From: Physcia stellaris
Taxonomy: Eukaryota > Ascomycota > Lecanoromycetes > Caliciales > Physciaceae
Direction of reading: 5' to 3'
Assembly (NCBI GenBank): GCA_018902385.1
Contig: JABSSW010000002.1
Span: 1,116,001-1,180,000, forward strand
DNA: 64,000 nucleotides
Shown here: positions 10,810-21,889 of the stretch, in pieces
Position numbering within the stretch: the stretch's first letter is position 1
Layout: each line of letters begins with the position of its first letter
Position numbers and translations under genes: made by a program
Notes under the pieces: model-generated
Told to the model about the DNA's origin: nothing
Databases searched by the model: none
What the model saw: only the letters and a program-made list of their open reading frames with translations

Positions 10810-11939
10810 GAAGAGAGGAAAAAGAAGACCGAAAGAGGGATAGTAGAGAGGGCCTTGGTTACGGCTCCGGTGTGGATACCCGTGAAAGAATATATATTAT
10901 CTGTACGGCTCATAGGACGCGCTTCGAATAACGGCTCACAGCACGCGCTTCGAGCACGCAATATGCCCACCACTTCAACCACAACAATCATAAATGCCAA
11001 CGCACGCAGCCCAATAGAAGCATCCCAAGCTATCTGTGCTCGCGTTCGTAATGCGTTCAAGATGACAAATTAGCCGCAAACTCTCTTCTATCAATGAGGA
11101 TATCAACAATATCTCGGTACCTAATTGCCTCACGCTTGGCTCCCACAGTATACTCATCCATCTGTTCGAATGGTTATGTCTGCATAGGCTACAACAATGC
11201 TCTATACCCCAGTCCATCCCTCATTAATACGTATTCACACAATCCCACAGATTAGTGGTCCATGCTCTGCGCGAAGTAGTCCGAACCCCTCAGCTCACAC
11301 TAGTAGAAGTGTTTCTTTTCGTTCTCTCGTTCTCTGCTCCCTGTCATCCGTCTTCCATTTCCCATCTCTTCTTTGTTTTAATTTCATAGCATCGCAGCCG
11401 AATGTCAACTATCCGTACCCACTGCTATAGATAGCTATGCAGTGAAATGTTCCCTTTCTGTTACGCTTTGTCGGTATGCTATGAGTCTCGTTTAGTTAGC
11501 TACTTGGGATCAGATGCTGGGAGGACGGCTGGGGGGTTGGTATCGGCCATTGGCTATCTATCAATGCTATACATAGCTAGTCTATGATACATCTGCTAGA
11601 TTTCATGAGGAAGTATCGGGGATTTTCTATGGCTGCGGATTTTCGTTGGATGTGAAGGTCTTGATGTGATGTTCTTCAGCTTTTGATGGCTAAGGCGGTT
11701 TTTATGAGTTAGCATTGTTGCCTTTTGATTGATTGGTGTTAGCTAATCGTTGTTTTCACACTGGCTTCTACTGTTGGCTTCGTCAGCTCTCTTTCCGCTA
11801 AGGCTTCACCATCATCCTACCCAATACATCTAGAGCATCCACTGCACCCAATGCTTTCTCCAACCACTCGCGCTCTCCACCCAGACAGCCGCTCCTCTCC
11901 GCTCCGCTTCGCAAAGCCCAAACGACTGAAAAAACAATA
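10810..11939. other. Intergenic region without recognised genes
   Basis: Ordinary composition. Only short frames are present, none starting at a convincing ATG with recognisable content. The 11,310-11,380 stretch is pyrimidine-rich. It presumably contains the 3' end of the upstream gene. Confidence 0.5.
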
Positions 11940-12388
11940 GGGGTCGTCAGAGTAACTTTTTTTCGACCTCGCAGACCTCGCAGACCTCGCAAGCAGTAAT
12001 TCCCGCACCTTAGCGTGTCTGCAGAATAATTTCATCGAATCAGAGCCGACGCTAAAATTCGAATTAACAAATCTTACGAGTACTCGTATTGCTCGTTAGC
12101 TAATCGGTCTCGAGAGACCGATTAGAGCTCGTTAATTTCGTAAATGTCGCATTCAACAACACATTTCATCGCACAACAATACACGTATTCGATTGCTTTA
12201 TGAACATCATTGTATATGTTATTTGAAATGTATTTTGTCATTAATATTTATTCACAATGTTACATGTATGTGTCGTCATGTTATTCAGAGAATTTTGATG
12301 TTCTTTGAATAAACTGTTTCCTGCCTTTAGCGCCTCCGCACAAAATTGAACCGGAGCGAGAACGAAAAAAAGTTACTCTGACGACCTC
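11940..12388. mobile_element. 449-bp MITE, Tc1/mariner-like TA insertion
   Basis: Terminal inverted repeats of 26 bp (11,940-11,965 and 12,363-12,388) match with one mismatch. The element is flanked on both sides by TA (11,938-11,939 and 12,389-12,390), the target duplication of Tc1/mariner/pogo transposons. It has no coding capacity. Inside are three direct copies of GACCTCGCA next to the left end (11,965-11,991), a 26-bp perfect palindrome and an AT-rich core. It lacks the severe mutation of the large AT-rich blocks and is near the lower length limit at which RIP acts in other fungi. It would need a transposase supplied elsewhere in the genome. Confidence 0.8.
12100..12125. repeat. 26-bp perfect palindrome inside the MITE
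   Basis: Self-complementary sequence centred on CTCGAG (CTAATCGGTCTC / GAGACCGATTAG). A second short palindrome, ACGAGTACTCGT, lies just upstream at about 12,077-12,088. Both could form hairpins. Their role is unknown. Confidence 0.8.
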
Positions 12389-13108
12389 TAATATAAAATA
12401 TCTACACGACTGTGCATCATCACAGATTAATTCCAAAGGCTTGTGAGATCCGAGGGAAGTAGCAAGGAGGAGAAATACAGTGCTAGTATTAAATAAGAGT
12501 TGAACCAAAAAATGGGGGTTGGAGAAGAAGTGGGAGGGGATGAAGAAGGAGAGATAGGAGGAGAGGGAGAAAAGAAACTTGAATGAAGAGGATATTGTTG
12601 GAGGATTGGGAGAGGAGAGGAGAGGAGAGGGGGTGAGAAGATGGGAAGGAGATACGAGGATACATTACTTGCAGACTGGATCTAAGACTAGAGGAGGAGA
12701 GTGGGGTGGAGGGGATCAGGACCACGGATCACGACCAGGGATAGACGCAAACGAGGCTTGAGAAAGTTGAAGGACCTGAAGATGTTGAGGCTTCGGCGAT
12801 ACTGCATGGTGGGTCTGTGTCAGTGAGGACGAGCTGATGAGAAATGGAGTAGGTAGGATTTGGGTCGGGCAAGGTTGGCAGATTAAAGAATATAGGACAG
12901 AGGGATCTGAGGAAACAAAAACATTTGAGATCTTCACCACGTGAAATTTGTCGTGCGTATTAGATTAGATTAACTATTATCTCCTGCTCAAGGAAAGAGA
13001 GGCAACCACCCTGAGTCCTCAACCGCGAATAAGCAGTGGGCTTTCTAAGATATTTAAGGGTGAAATCGGACCGCAAAGCCAATTTCCTTCGAAGAGTCGA
13101 GTCGAAAT
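12389..13108. other. Intergenic region with a long purine tract
   Basis: No gene supported. Bases about 12,500-12,660 are strongly purine-rich on the plus strand (GGAGGAGAGGGAGAAAAG-type repeats), that is, a CT-rich tract on the minus strand. Such tracts are common in fungal promoters, but no gene start lies near it, so its role is open. Confidence 0.5.
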
Positions 13109-13991
13109 CTATCGGTAGCGGCGACGATCACCCCCCCTGTACACAGATCTCGAACCTTCCCCCAACTGGCTCATGCGCTCCTCGGTAATGGAAGAACCGG
13201 GCGCTACTGTTCCCTTCCAATGCGGTGGACCGGTCCAGGGCTGATCTCTGGGATGCAATGAAGGAGGAGCACCGCTGTGAGTTGTTAGCTGAACATGTAG
13301 AGAAAGAACTTGGAGTGCAAGATGGCTCAAACATACCCATGAGATGACGGAGGCCGATCGAATTGATCGTTGTGCCGGTCAAAGAAGGCTTGGTTGCTTT
13401 TACGCATAGACAATTTAGTACGTACTGGATGAATAAGAGGGAGGACTATTGAGAGATAACTTACCTCACAGGCGGGCCGCGGCGTCTATGAGACGGTTGC
13501 TGGACGTAGTCTCGCTGTGGAGGTATCCCTCCCATATAATCAGGGTGGTGGCCGTTGCTCATACGACGCGCAGGTGGCCTAGATCCAGCTCGAGATTGGC
13601 TGCTGCTTCGTCTATGAGGAGCAGCGGAGGAGGCTCGGCTTCGTGGCGGTGGCAGTCTCATGCCTTCCTCTCGTTCATCTTGCCGGCCCTGCTCGTACGC
13701 CCGGTTGTGGATTTGCTGCTCGTTTATCGCTTGCTGGCGTCCCTCCTGTATGCCGACGACTTTGCCCTCCGCAAATCCCTCCGCTTTGCCTTCGGCCCTG
13801 ACCCTCTCCTTGCCCCTCTTGAGGTTATTCCTCATTCGGCAACTTTCTCTTCTACGCAGGTCCTGCTGGTGGTGGTACTGCGAGTGGTAGTACTGGGCCT
13901 CGAGTTCGGCTTCGAGTGCTCGGTCATGGTAGTGGAGATGTGGACCGTCCCAGAAGTCTCCAACGGGGATGAGGTGGTGTCGGTGAGACAT
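13109..13991 (-). CDS. Three-exon gene, GX3-repeat/Arg-Ser-rich protein of unknown function
   Basis: Exons 13,991-13,465, 13,396-13,337 and 13,274-13,109 join in frame to 250 residues. Intron 1 has donor GTAAGT and a TACTAAA-type branch. Intron 2 has donor GTATGT, branch GCTAAC and acceptor CACAG. The start ATG at 13,991 begins MSHRHHLIPVG; longer reading upstream is possible but looks like UTR. Residues about 45-110 are charged and helical, with glycine every fourth residue (EGKAEGFAEGKVVGIQEG). The next part is Arg/Ser/Pro-rich (SRASSAAPHRRSSSQSRAG) and the tail is GGDRRRYR. The GX3 spacing recalls the deca-GX3 motif of Yae1/Lto1, but the rest does not fit that family. The low-complexity basic tail suggests nucleic-acid or protein binding (inference). 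Confidence 0.72.
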
Positions 13992-14763
13992 GGTTGGTAT
14001 ACTTTGGTAGAACAAATCTCGTAAGTTTGTTGGATTGAGCTGGAGGAGGTTGTAAGGGCAACGACTGGTAGTATAATCTTCGGGTATTGGTAAATACCTT
14101 GGTATCTGTAAAGACTTTGAGTATCGGCGAAGACTTAAGATATGGGTAAAGAATGACGAACTCAAGCTCTTGGTGGAAGCGAGGGATATATATACCCATT
14201 CCCATAGATTAGGCTAAGACTAGATTGGTCGGCTAGCGTCTGTGTTATGTATGGTTGTGTTCAACGAAAATATAACATCAAGGTTAAGACTCCTGGAGGG
14301 ATGAATTCACTGATATGATAGACCTGAATATATAAATGAAGACTTATGATAGATGAAATAAGGACATCAAACCCACTCTGTTGGTTTCTGTTCCCAGACA
14401 TGGATTTCCCAGCATGATCGTGTTGTAATTGAATTATTACATCATTGAACACAAGTGAGAAAACAGAGAATGCAAAGATGTTTTCAAAGTAGTCTTGTGA
14501 AACCTGTACGGCTGCTCAAGTCACCAGTCAACATTTGATAAAAGTTGGTGTTGAAGCCAAATGGATTTAGTCTAGAGAGTTCTCTTCTTCGGTTATCTGT
14601 AAATCCCGAGGTGTTATGATGCGGCTGGTTTTTTGAGATAGGACTCCTGTTGAGCGAATACTACCTAGACATACCTCAAGTGTGCGTTCTGTACTGTAAT
14701 CAGAACACTCATCGTGCCGTAAGCTCTCCTTGACTTGACAGTGGGAGCGTCGTCAATGTCAGC
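13992..14763. other. Intergenic region
   Basis: Upstream region of the minus-strand gene at 13,991 and downstream region of the next one. Tandem-like GGTATTGGTAAATACCTTGG motifs occur near 14,085-14,120. No gene supported. Confidence 0.45.
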
Positions 14764-15580
14764 CTAGTAATTCGACAGACTTCTAAGGACTTCTCTTGTA
14801 CTTTGGACATCGTAATCGTGATCATAAAGTGTTATGGCTACCACTTGAATACTGAGTCGAGGGAATTCTCTTTCGAGCAGATTCTGTATTTCTGCTTGGC
14901 TGCGGATCAATCGCTGTCTTAGATATTCGTTCTCCTGGTTCATCTGCAAATTCTCTGCTCGGTCTCTCGAATTTTGTTTCTCTCGGGCAATGCGTACATT
15001 GGAAGTTTCCTCCCGTATTCTCCTAAGCGTACTCCTTGCGCGCTCTATGTTTGGGGCGTCAATGAGGACGGAGGCGACGAGAGGGGTTTCGAGATCCGAG
15101 AATTCGAATTCGAATTGTTCCAGGGTAGAAGTTCGATCCTCCATATGCGGTGACTATTATCTCATCAAACAATGCTGGACTTTGATTGAATTTCGCAATT
15201 ACCTCGAAATTGTCCGCAGGATGGACTGAAGCTCCTGTGAGATCCATTTGCCCGGGAACGTTGTCCTCAGCGACTGGCAGCCTTGAGTTCGCTTCAACGA
15301 AACGTACACGACGGGTTGGGGGATTTAGCCGACGTTCAGCAAGAGACCAAGTATCTTGCCGAACTTGAGACTCGCCACGACTGGCAAGGGCTATTGCCTG
15401 GCTATTCTCGGGCGTAATTTGTGGAGCAGGCTGCACCTCCGGTGTCGCAATGGGTAAATTGTGTGTACTAGGAGCGGCTGCTTGTACCACGGAAGCAGGT
15501 GGTACAAAGTAGCACCATCCCAGGTGCTGGAAGTCATTCGAGCTGTCATGGCCGACTGGTGGCCATTGATATGGATTCAT
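14764..15580 (-). CDS. Two-exon hypothetical protein with C-terminal coiled coil
   Basis: ATG at 15,580 (MNPYQWPP). An in-frame 49-nt intron is proposed at 15,202-15,154 (donor GTAATT, acceptor ATAATAG), joining exon 15,580-15,203 (126 codons) to exon 15,153-14,764 (129 codons plus stop) for 255 residues. Unspliced reading would end at 15,059 and leave a separate coiled-coil ORF starting with an internal ATG, which is less likely. The N-terminal half is Pro/Ala/Ser-rich. The C-terminal part is a charged coiled coil (ERARSTLRRIREE, NEYLRQRLIRSQAEIQNLLE). The branch site is not canonical, so the intron is an inference from frame continuity. No family recognised. Confidence 0.6.
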
Positions 15581-16076
15581 CGTTTTACAATAGCGGATTC
15601 TGGAAGGATTTCAAAAAAGAGAATTTTCCGTAGCGACAAGTTTGTATCAAGTCTTGGTGAGGTAGGTAATACTGTGATGCATGTTTAGCGGAGAAAAATT
15701 CTCTTGGGTACTTGGGAGTCCAGCTACTTGAGTTCTGACAGACCCTCCTTGCCCATGAATTTGACATGACGTAGGAGTGTGACTCAACCTTGTGCATTCA
15801 CAAGGTGCCCGCACTCCTGTGGCGGGGTCATGCAATCAAGAAGGATCCTGCTATGAAGATATGTTCTAGTTCAGTCTGGTCGATGAGGACCACGAGTACC
15901 GGGGCTACCCAGATATAGGTCTATCTCGTGTGCTGAGTCAAGCGACTAGCTAATTCTCATCGACGTGATATATTTGATTGGTGCTTTGCTGAAAGGACGT
16001 TTTCGTATCGTCAAGTTTCTCATAAACCTTGACAGGACTTAGCGCTGGGAATCATGACATTGCATATGGTACAGAG

Positions 16077-16430
16077 TCAAGATGAGTCTAGAATTTTGGG
16101 ACTGAAGAACATTTCAATGTATGAAAAGCACGGGGGAGAACGAAACAAGCCTCGAAGGGAAACGTGGAGCAAACTGCAAGTACAGAGAGCTATGACAAAC
16201 AAATAGATGTTAGCAATCCAATATTGATGTAGAGTCGCTGTCCAGCCTATCATCAAAAGCATAACATTGGCTATAACAGCGCGATACAATGCATGAAGCA
16301 CTTATCAAACTTTCTTGACCTTGTTGTCCGCACTCGCGAGGCAAAAGCTTTACTTACGTCCAAACACAGTATCAGTGGCTTTCAATACTTGCTTCCCAGC
16401 AAGCAGAAGGGCATCCGTCCCGGTCAGCAT
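16077..16430 (-). CDS. Possible two-exon small membrane protein
   Basis: ATG at 16,430 (MLTGTDALLLAGKQVLKATD), exon to 16,358, donor GTAAGT, a 57-nt intron, acceptor AAG at 16,301, exon 16,300-16,077. The joined frame gives 98 residues with two hydrophobic segments (about 31-52 and 56-78), consistent with a two-pass membrane protein. Frame agreement across the intron and the good donor are the support. No homology is recognised and the frame also extends upstream of the ATG without a start, so a longer or decayed gene is possible. Confidence 0.35.
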
Positions 16431-17524
16431 CTTTCCTGGAGAGAGATACGGAAACAACCTTGAACAAGATTGAATTGGGTGCAGAAGGTTGAGATGAGTA
16501 AACCCTGGTTCCAAGCCATTCGATGAACCTATCCCACTCTTCAAAGTCTTTGGTTTCGGGCTCGACTGAAACTTTCTCCGGTACTGTGGAGGGAGACTTC
16601 GAGGTAACACGGGAGTAAGTTATCTCTAGTTGATTATCACCGATAGCGGCAAAAAGCGAGCCAGGCCTCTCGTGATATCCTGCTCATCCTGGAGCAGTCA
16701 TCCAGTCCCGAAGAGGAGTTCATGGCCATTTTGGACCGGAGAACCGAATATTTGTGGCTGAGGAGGCATGGGCTTGAGTCCTTCTAGATCATACATTCCA
16801 GTAGTGTGTGGTCCACCCATGAGAAGCCTGCAAAATCCTACCGAGCTCTTTCTGCCCTTTACGGATTCCACTAAGCCTCTAGAGCGAGCCGCAGCTATGA
16901 ATACTAAGAAAGCTACAGCCGTTTTATGGCCAGACTCGACATACCAGCAGAAGAGAAGACCACATGTTGAGCCACTAGCGGAGGGCGGTCGTATATCAAA
17001 GACGTAGGGCCAAGTACCGTGGCCTTGCCGATGGCTACTGAACTCATTGGACACTCCTGCTCGGCCTCGCCCTTCTCGGTACGGGTCTAGTGATTCTTTT
17101 TGCTTTGGGCTAAGTCACGTTAAAGAACTTGTGTTTGCTACCTTCGTATCCGTATTCAAAACCGAAAAGTCCTTTCAGAATATTGTAAGGCGTGGGACGT
17201 GGATCCCTGCAGCTAATTTTACTGTTTCCCAAGTTGTGCGATTTCTCAAATGATTCTCCGAGCCATAACGCATAATTTACCAGCAGCTCTACCCAGATAC
17301 CCTTAGTATCCGACTCCCACGGCAGGATGATAAACCATTCCTCTTAATATCACTTAAGTTACGGCAAAGTTAGATGTGATATCTTGGTGTATCTCTAATT
17401 TTCGCCTTTTACGTTGGTCGTGAAAGTACGTGAAGTCGAAGATCACAACCACGCGACTAAATCTGACACCTAACACCAGTTTTCAGGGTCACTTTCTCTT
17501 GGAAGGCGAATTACGGTGCTTGGT
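16431..17524. other. Region without a supported gene
   Basis: A minus-strand frame of about 118 codons (16,698-17,054) lacks an ATG start and shows no recognisable domain. It could be part of a decayed gene. Nothing else is supported. Confidence 0.4.
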
Positions 17525-17767
17525 CTAGAGTTGGACACTGTGGGCACCAATACGGCACGAGAACGCTAGAGACGAAAAGCAATCATCAACCACAAGAAGC
17601 CAGACTCGAAGATTCACCGGCTGTAGACCGTAAAGACGCCCCTTAGCCCCGTATAATCCTGGGCAATGGTGCGTGTAGCACTTCTCCAAAGAGTAGACCA
17701 ACTCGTACACCGGCTTCGCTTCTTGAGCTTGATAGACGGAGCTTCCAGATGTTTTTTCCGATGTCAT
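17525..17767 (-). CDS. Small ORF, doubtful
   Basis: An 80-codon frame with a true ATG (MTSEKTSGSS...). No homology, signal peptide or splice sites that would extend it are recognisable. It is listed because it is the only ATG-started frame of this size in the interval. It may be chance. Confidence 0.2.
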   Translation of the reverse strand: MTSEKTSGSSVYQAQEAKPVYELVYSLEKCYTHHCPGLYGAKGRLYGLQPVNLRVWLLVVDDCFSSLAFSCRIGAHSVQL

Positions 17768-17984
17768 GCTCTATTTACGAAACTCCTTCTTATTGTTGAC
17801 TTGATTGAGGAATGGCCGGCGCACTTGCGAGCATAGGCTTGTCGCTAAGTGCGTCTGTACAGGCTTTTTCGTATTCCCGCTCTGGAGTGGGTCAATATAG
17901 GCGAGATTGAACGATACGAAGCGGAGGTCCAGATGGTCCATGCAGGACGTGCCACGACTGCCGCACGAATGTGGGGTACATAAG

Positions 17985-18055
17985 TAGCATTTAAGGTACC
18001 TTAACGAAGGTTAAGTAGTACCTTAAGTGTAACTGTGTACGAGGTACCTGAAAGC
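17985..18055. repeat. Cluster of GGTACCTTAA-type motifs
   Basis: AAGGTACCTTAA, a reversed AAGGTTAAG and TACCTTAAG occur within 70 bp, forming inverted and direct repeats of a KpnI-like core. Similar AAGGTA/TACCTT strings appear near 57,850-57,900 and 59,155-59,175. A dispersed short palindromic motif is likely; its function is unknown. Confidence 0.5.
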
Positions 18056-18588
18056 GATCGGCAGTGCCTTCTACTTGGGGTCTAGCTCGAAAACGTTTCT
18101 TGGCGCTGCCGACGGGCCGAGCCAGATGTCACATGGTAGGGTCCCCTCCGTCGTACAACTCAAACCTAGGAACGTTGCACTTGGCTAGGAACAGTGCAGC
18201 TGTATACGATGAAGAGGCTGGCTGAATTGCGCTTCGAAACTTCAATGTTTGCCCAGTTGCAGCTTGACAGTTTTCAGGAAGCGACAATGTCCTACTACCC
18301 CAGCATCGCGAAAGTCAACCTCAAGTATATAAGGACCGCCATGTCCATCAGCAACGACAGCATCAGCATCCACTCCAGCACCAGCACCAGCAACACAAAG
18401 CATCTTTCAGGACCTCAGTCAAAAAGCAGAACCAGAAGTCAGCATACAACAACCAAACTCCACAACCAGCCTACAATTACAACATCCACTACCTAGCAGT
18501 ATCAAGTACTCTTCACCTACGCTAAACAGACTCTTCTTGCCTCATCATCAAACCATATCTTTCTCAACTCATAATCTACCGAGCAGCC

Positions 18589-19215
18589 ATGATCTCCTCT
18601 GCCATTATCGCTCTACTCTCCGCTTCTGCTGCAATTGCAGCACCTACGGGCAGCGCAAGCAATGATTCACCCATCGTCGCTCGTTCATGTGGTCCAGCCA
18701 ACTTGTTCAAGAACCCTGCCTTCAATGCTCCAGGCAAAGAGTGGGCTCTCACTGGAGAATCAGGAACCGGCACAGTCAAGGGTGGAGTGCAGAACACCTA
18801 TTTCCCCGTAAATTGGCCGTCCAACGGAGGTCCCTCAGCCTACGCTCTCAACTTCACCATTCCCGCCAGTCAAAGCAAGAGCATCAGCTTGCAACAGACC
18901 ATTCCAATCTCAAACGATGATGACTACGAGATCTCCTACAACATCTTCCTCTCTGGCACCACAACCGCCAAATGCACAGCTATCCACTATGCAGGAGTTG
19001 GTGACGGGTTCCCGACTCTTCTCCGACTTCCTCCTGTCTCGAGCAGCCCTCCCGCCGGAAACTTCTACGTCAACAACTTCACCGTTCCCGGTAACAACTG
19101 GCAGAATCTGGCGAGCAATAATATTGCGGGCGCTCAATTCACCTGTACCGCCGGTTCTACGAATGCTGCGGTCAATATCTACCTTGATAATGCCTCCATC
19201 ATCGACAAGTGTTAG
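18589..19215 (+). CDS. Secreted protein, CBM4_9/galactose-binding-like beta-sandwich
   Basis: 208 residues, no intron. The ATG has a good context (CAGCCATG). A signal peptide is evident (MISSAIIALLSASAAIAA, cleavage about residue 18), with VARS at 30-33 as a possible pro-peptide end. The mature part opens with NLFKNPAFNAPGKEW and closes with AAVNIYLDNASI, the start and end signatures of carbohydrate-binding/galactose-binding-like beta-sandwich domains (N-x-x-x-N-P-x-F...W; V-x-I-x-x-D). Four cysteines (34, 129, 186, 208) could make two disulfides, and three N-glycosylation sequons are present (88, 163, 201). No catalytic domain is present. An extracellular adhesin-like or effector role is inferred from size, secretion and position about 0.3 kb from a mutated transposon block. 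Confidence 0.82.
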   Translation: MISSAIIALLSASAAIAAPTGSASNDSPIVARSCGPANLFKNPAFNAPGKEWALTGESGTGTVKGGVQNTYFPVNWPSNGGPSAYALNFTIPASQSKSISLQQTIPISNDDDYEISYNIFLSGTTTAKCTAIHYAGVGDGFPTLLRLPPVSSSPPAGNFYVNNFTVPGNNWQNLASNNIAGAQFTCTAGSTNAAVNIYLDNASIIDKC

Positions 19216-19528
19216 AATCTTAAGATCGAGCCACGCACACTCAGGTCGCTACTTTACGCCTCTTAATCTTTTTCAGTGATTATTTTCATCGACTGTTAGC
19301 TGTTGGCTCTGGGGTTGCTGGAATTCTTTCTTCGGTTGGCTTGATCGCGTTTGGGAATGTCTGCGTTCATTACTTGTCTGTTTTGGTATTCCTGCTTTAG
19401 TACTTTGCTCGCTTTATCTCTTTCCGACAGGATCGCTCAAATATATAAACGGTGCGCTAGATGTAGATTAGATTAGATAATATAGACATAGAACCACCTT
19501 TAGACAATTGCAACTTCTACGAATAATA
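19216..19528. other. Secreted-protein gene 3' region up to the AT-block edge
   Basis: Ordinary composition. Contains the presumed 3' UTR. No further gene. Confidence 0.5.
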
Positions 19529-19675
19529 GGAGCGGTCACAGCGTGTTGTTTCGACCTCGCTACGATGCTCGCTACGGTGCTCGTTATGCTCGATATGCTC
19601 GCTACAAGTGTGATCGCTCTTTTGTAATTGCCGATACGTATGCTCGATACACTCGTAAACTTTTGACTGTTGATG
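19529..19675. repeat. GCTCGCTAC/GCTCGATA tandem-like repeats at the block edge
   Basis: From 19,529 a TA-flanked GGAGCGGTCACAGCGTGTTG is followed by TTTCGACCTCGC and about five degenerate copies of a GCTCG(C/A)TA(C/T) unit. TTTCGACCTCGC is also found directly inside the left inverted repeat of the MITE at 11,961-11,972. This may be the decayed end of a related DNA transposon. The partner end was not found with confidence. Confidence 0.4.
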
Positions 19676-20307
19676 ATTAATTTGAAACGTTAAAATGTTT
19701 GATCGCATTTTCTGATTTTCTCATTCGATTTGAAAATAAAAATTTCGTTGTTTACGCATCTGATTCATCAACTTATTTACATCACAATCAATCATGTTCA
19801 AAGCAAACAAATTCAGAACATTTTCAAGATTTGCAAAACGTGCAAAATTTACAATCAAAATCGTCGTTTCCGTTTCGAAAAATCAGACGAAAAATGATTT
19901 TTCATTTCTTTTTGCTTTCACGTTCGATAAATTCATTTATTTATTTTTGTTTTGAACGATCAACGATCGAACATTGAACTGAAAATTGATTGACGTTTTA
20001 AAAAACATGACAACATTCGAACAAACGTTTGAACAATTGATGACGATATAATAATCGAAATAACAAAAATCGAATGATGCGAACGAACGACATTCGAATT
20101 GTTGAAAAATAATGAGAATTTCAAATTTTATATTTTGAATGAAAACGAACGTATTCAAATCGATGTACGTTATTATGATAACAATATCAAAAATCAATTC
20201 GACACGATGAAAAAAAACTGACGTAAAACGCATGCAATTTTGAATGAAATTGATCAAAATATTATCGACAAAAATCAAATACAAAAAGAATTTGAATTGT
20301 ACGTTAT

Positions 20308-21087
20308 TTGAAAAAAAAAATGAAAAAAATGTGTTCGTTTTATTTTCAATTGAAATTAATGATCGACGAAAAATTTCTTGTTACGAAAAACGTTGTGAAT
20401 AACAACATCAACAGTTTTTCTGTACGTAATTTTTTGAATTTTGAACGAAATGCAATCAATTTCGAAATCGAAATTTTTAACGACACGCAATTGAATGTTA
20501 TGATGAAAAAAAATGATCAATTCTTGAACGACGAAAAAAACGTGAAAAAAATCGACGAATCTGACAATATTGATCGATTTGACGAAATTGATCAACTTGA
20601 CGAATTCGAAAATCAAATAAATTCAACATTATTATCACGTTTTTTTATTCAAAATTTTGCTTTTGCAACGATTTTCGAAATTTCACGATCAAAATCGATT
20701 TTTACGAGCAAATTTACATCTCAAAACGCGATCGCAATTTCAGCTCGTCGACGTTCAAATGTAAAAAATGTATTTGATGATTTTGCGAAAAAATTACGAA
20801 ATGTTTCGACGACGAATGTTGACAAAAAACGCATTAAAAATGCGAACATTCAGATCACGAACAAAAAAAACATACAAACTAAAATCGTTTTGAATAAAAT
20901 TCGATTCGAATTCGAAAAGAAACAATACAAAAACAATCAACGTGCGAAATTTCGTCAACAAATCATAACAATGAGATTTCGTCAAAATGAAATAAATTTG
21001 AAACGTGAAAAAAATGATCTGAAATTCATTCAAAATAAAATAACAATCGATTTGACAAACGACAACGAAAATGTAATAAATAATTAA
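20308..21087 (+). pseudogene. Long open frame in mutated DNA, origin unknown
   Basis: 259 codons remain open with strong AT codon bias. The peptide is rich in Asn, Lys, Phe, Asp and Ile and ends in a helical Gln/Arg/Lys-rich stretch (FRQQIITMRFRQNEINLKREKN). No retroelement signature is visible. It may be part of a transposon protein whose glycines, prolines and tryptophans were lost. Frame openness is not evidence of function here, because the mutation process rarely makes TAA or TAG. Confidence 0.35.
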
Positions 21088-21572
21088 CTGAATCAATTCA
21101 AAACAAATTTCGATTTCGAAAAATACGTCAAATGCTGAATTCTGATTTTCGCATATGCAAATGTTTTGATCGAAAAGTTTTAAAAATTCGTGAAATTGTC
21201 GAATTTTCATGATTTCAAAATTCAAATCAAATTGTAATTTTACATATTCGCGCGAAAACTAATCATTTTAAATAAAATGTGAATTTTTTGTTGACTGAAA
21301 AATTGCAACATCATCATACAAATTTCTGATATACATTCAAAAGAAATTAGCGTCAATTTTTAACGTGAAAATCATCAAAATCGAATTTTCGTTGTCTTTG
21401 AACATCATTCGACGATTTTTCGCATTTGATACACGTCATTCAAAACGATGTAAATCGACGATTTAACGCATTTGTATGATATTACATTTATTGTTTTAAC
21501 GATTTTACTTTTCATCGTCGTGTAAATCGTGTGACAAATCGCTCGAAAAAGTAAAATTGAAATTTTAATCGA

Positions 21573-21692
21573 TATTGAACGAATGTGAATGATTGTCATT
21601 GCATTGCATGCAATATTATCGAAATTACGTATAGAAATAAATACAATTTGATTGCGCAAATGTTTTTAATAATAATCGATTTTGACACGTTT
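21573..21692 (-). repeat. Copia 3' LTR, part 1 (interrupted)
   Basis: 120 bp, nearly identical to 47,904-48,023. Continues at 29,538 after the gypsy insertion. The last five bases (CGTTT, 21,688-21,692) are the gypsy target site. Confidence 0.85.
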
Positions 21693-21889
21693 TGTAATGA
21701 AACGAAATCGATCAAGCGAACGTTAAAACGCTGTGAATTTAATTGTCGCATTTCGTGTTTATATACTCGAAATTTCACGAATTTCTTTTTGTTTTTTTAA
21801 CAATTAATTTTATTATGTGTTTAACATTTATCATAGCAATTCATATTATTATTCGCACATTCTAGTCACGCAATGTTTATATTTTTACA
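21693..21889 (+). repeat. Gypsy 5' LTR
   Basis: 197 bp, TG...CA ends. Ten clear transitions separate it from the 3' LTR: eight at CpT sites and two at CpA sites, plus small indels in the T-runs and near the end. Confidence 0.92.
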
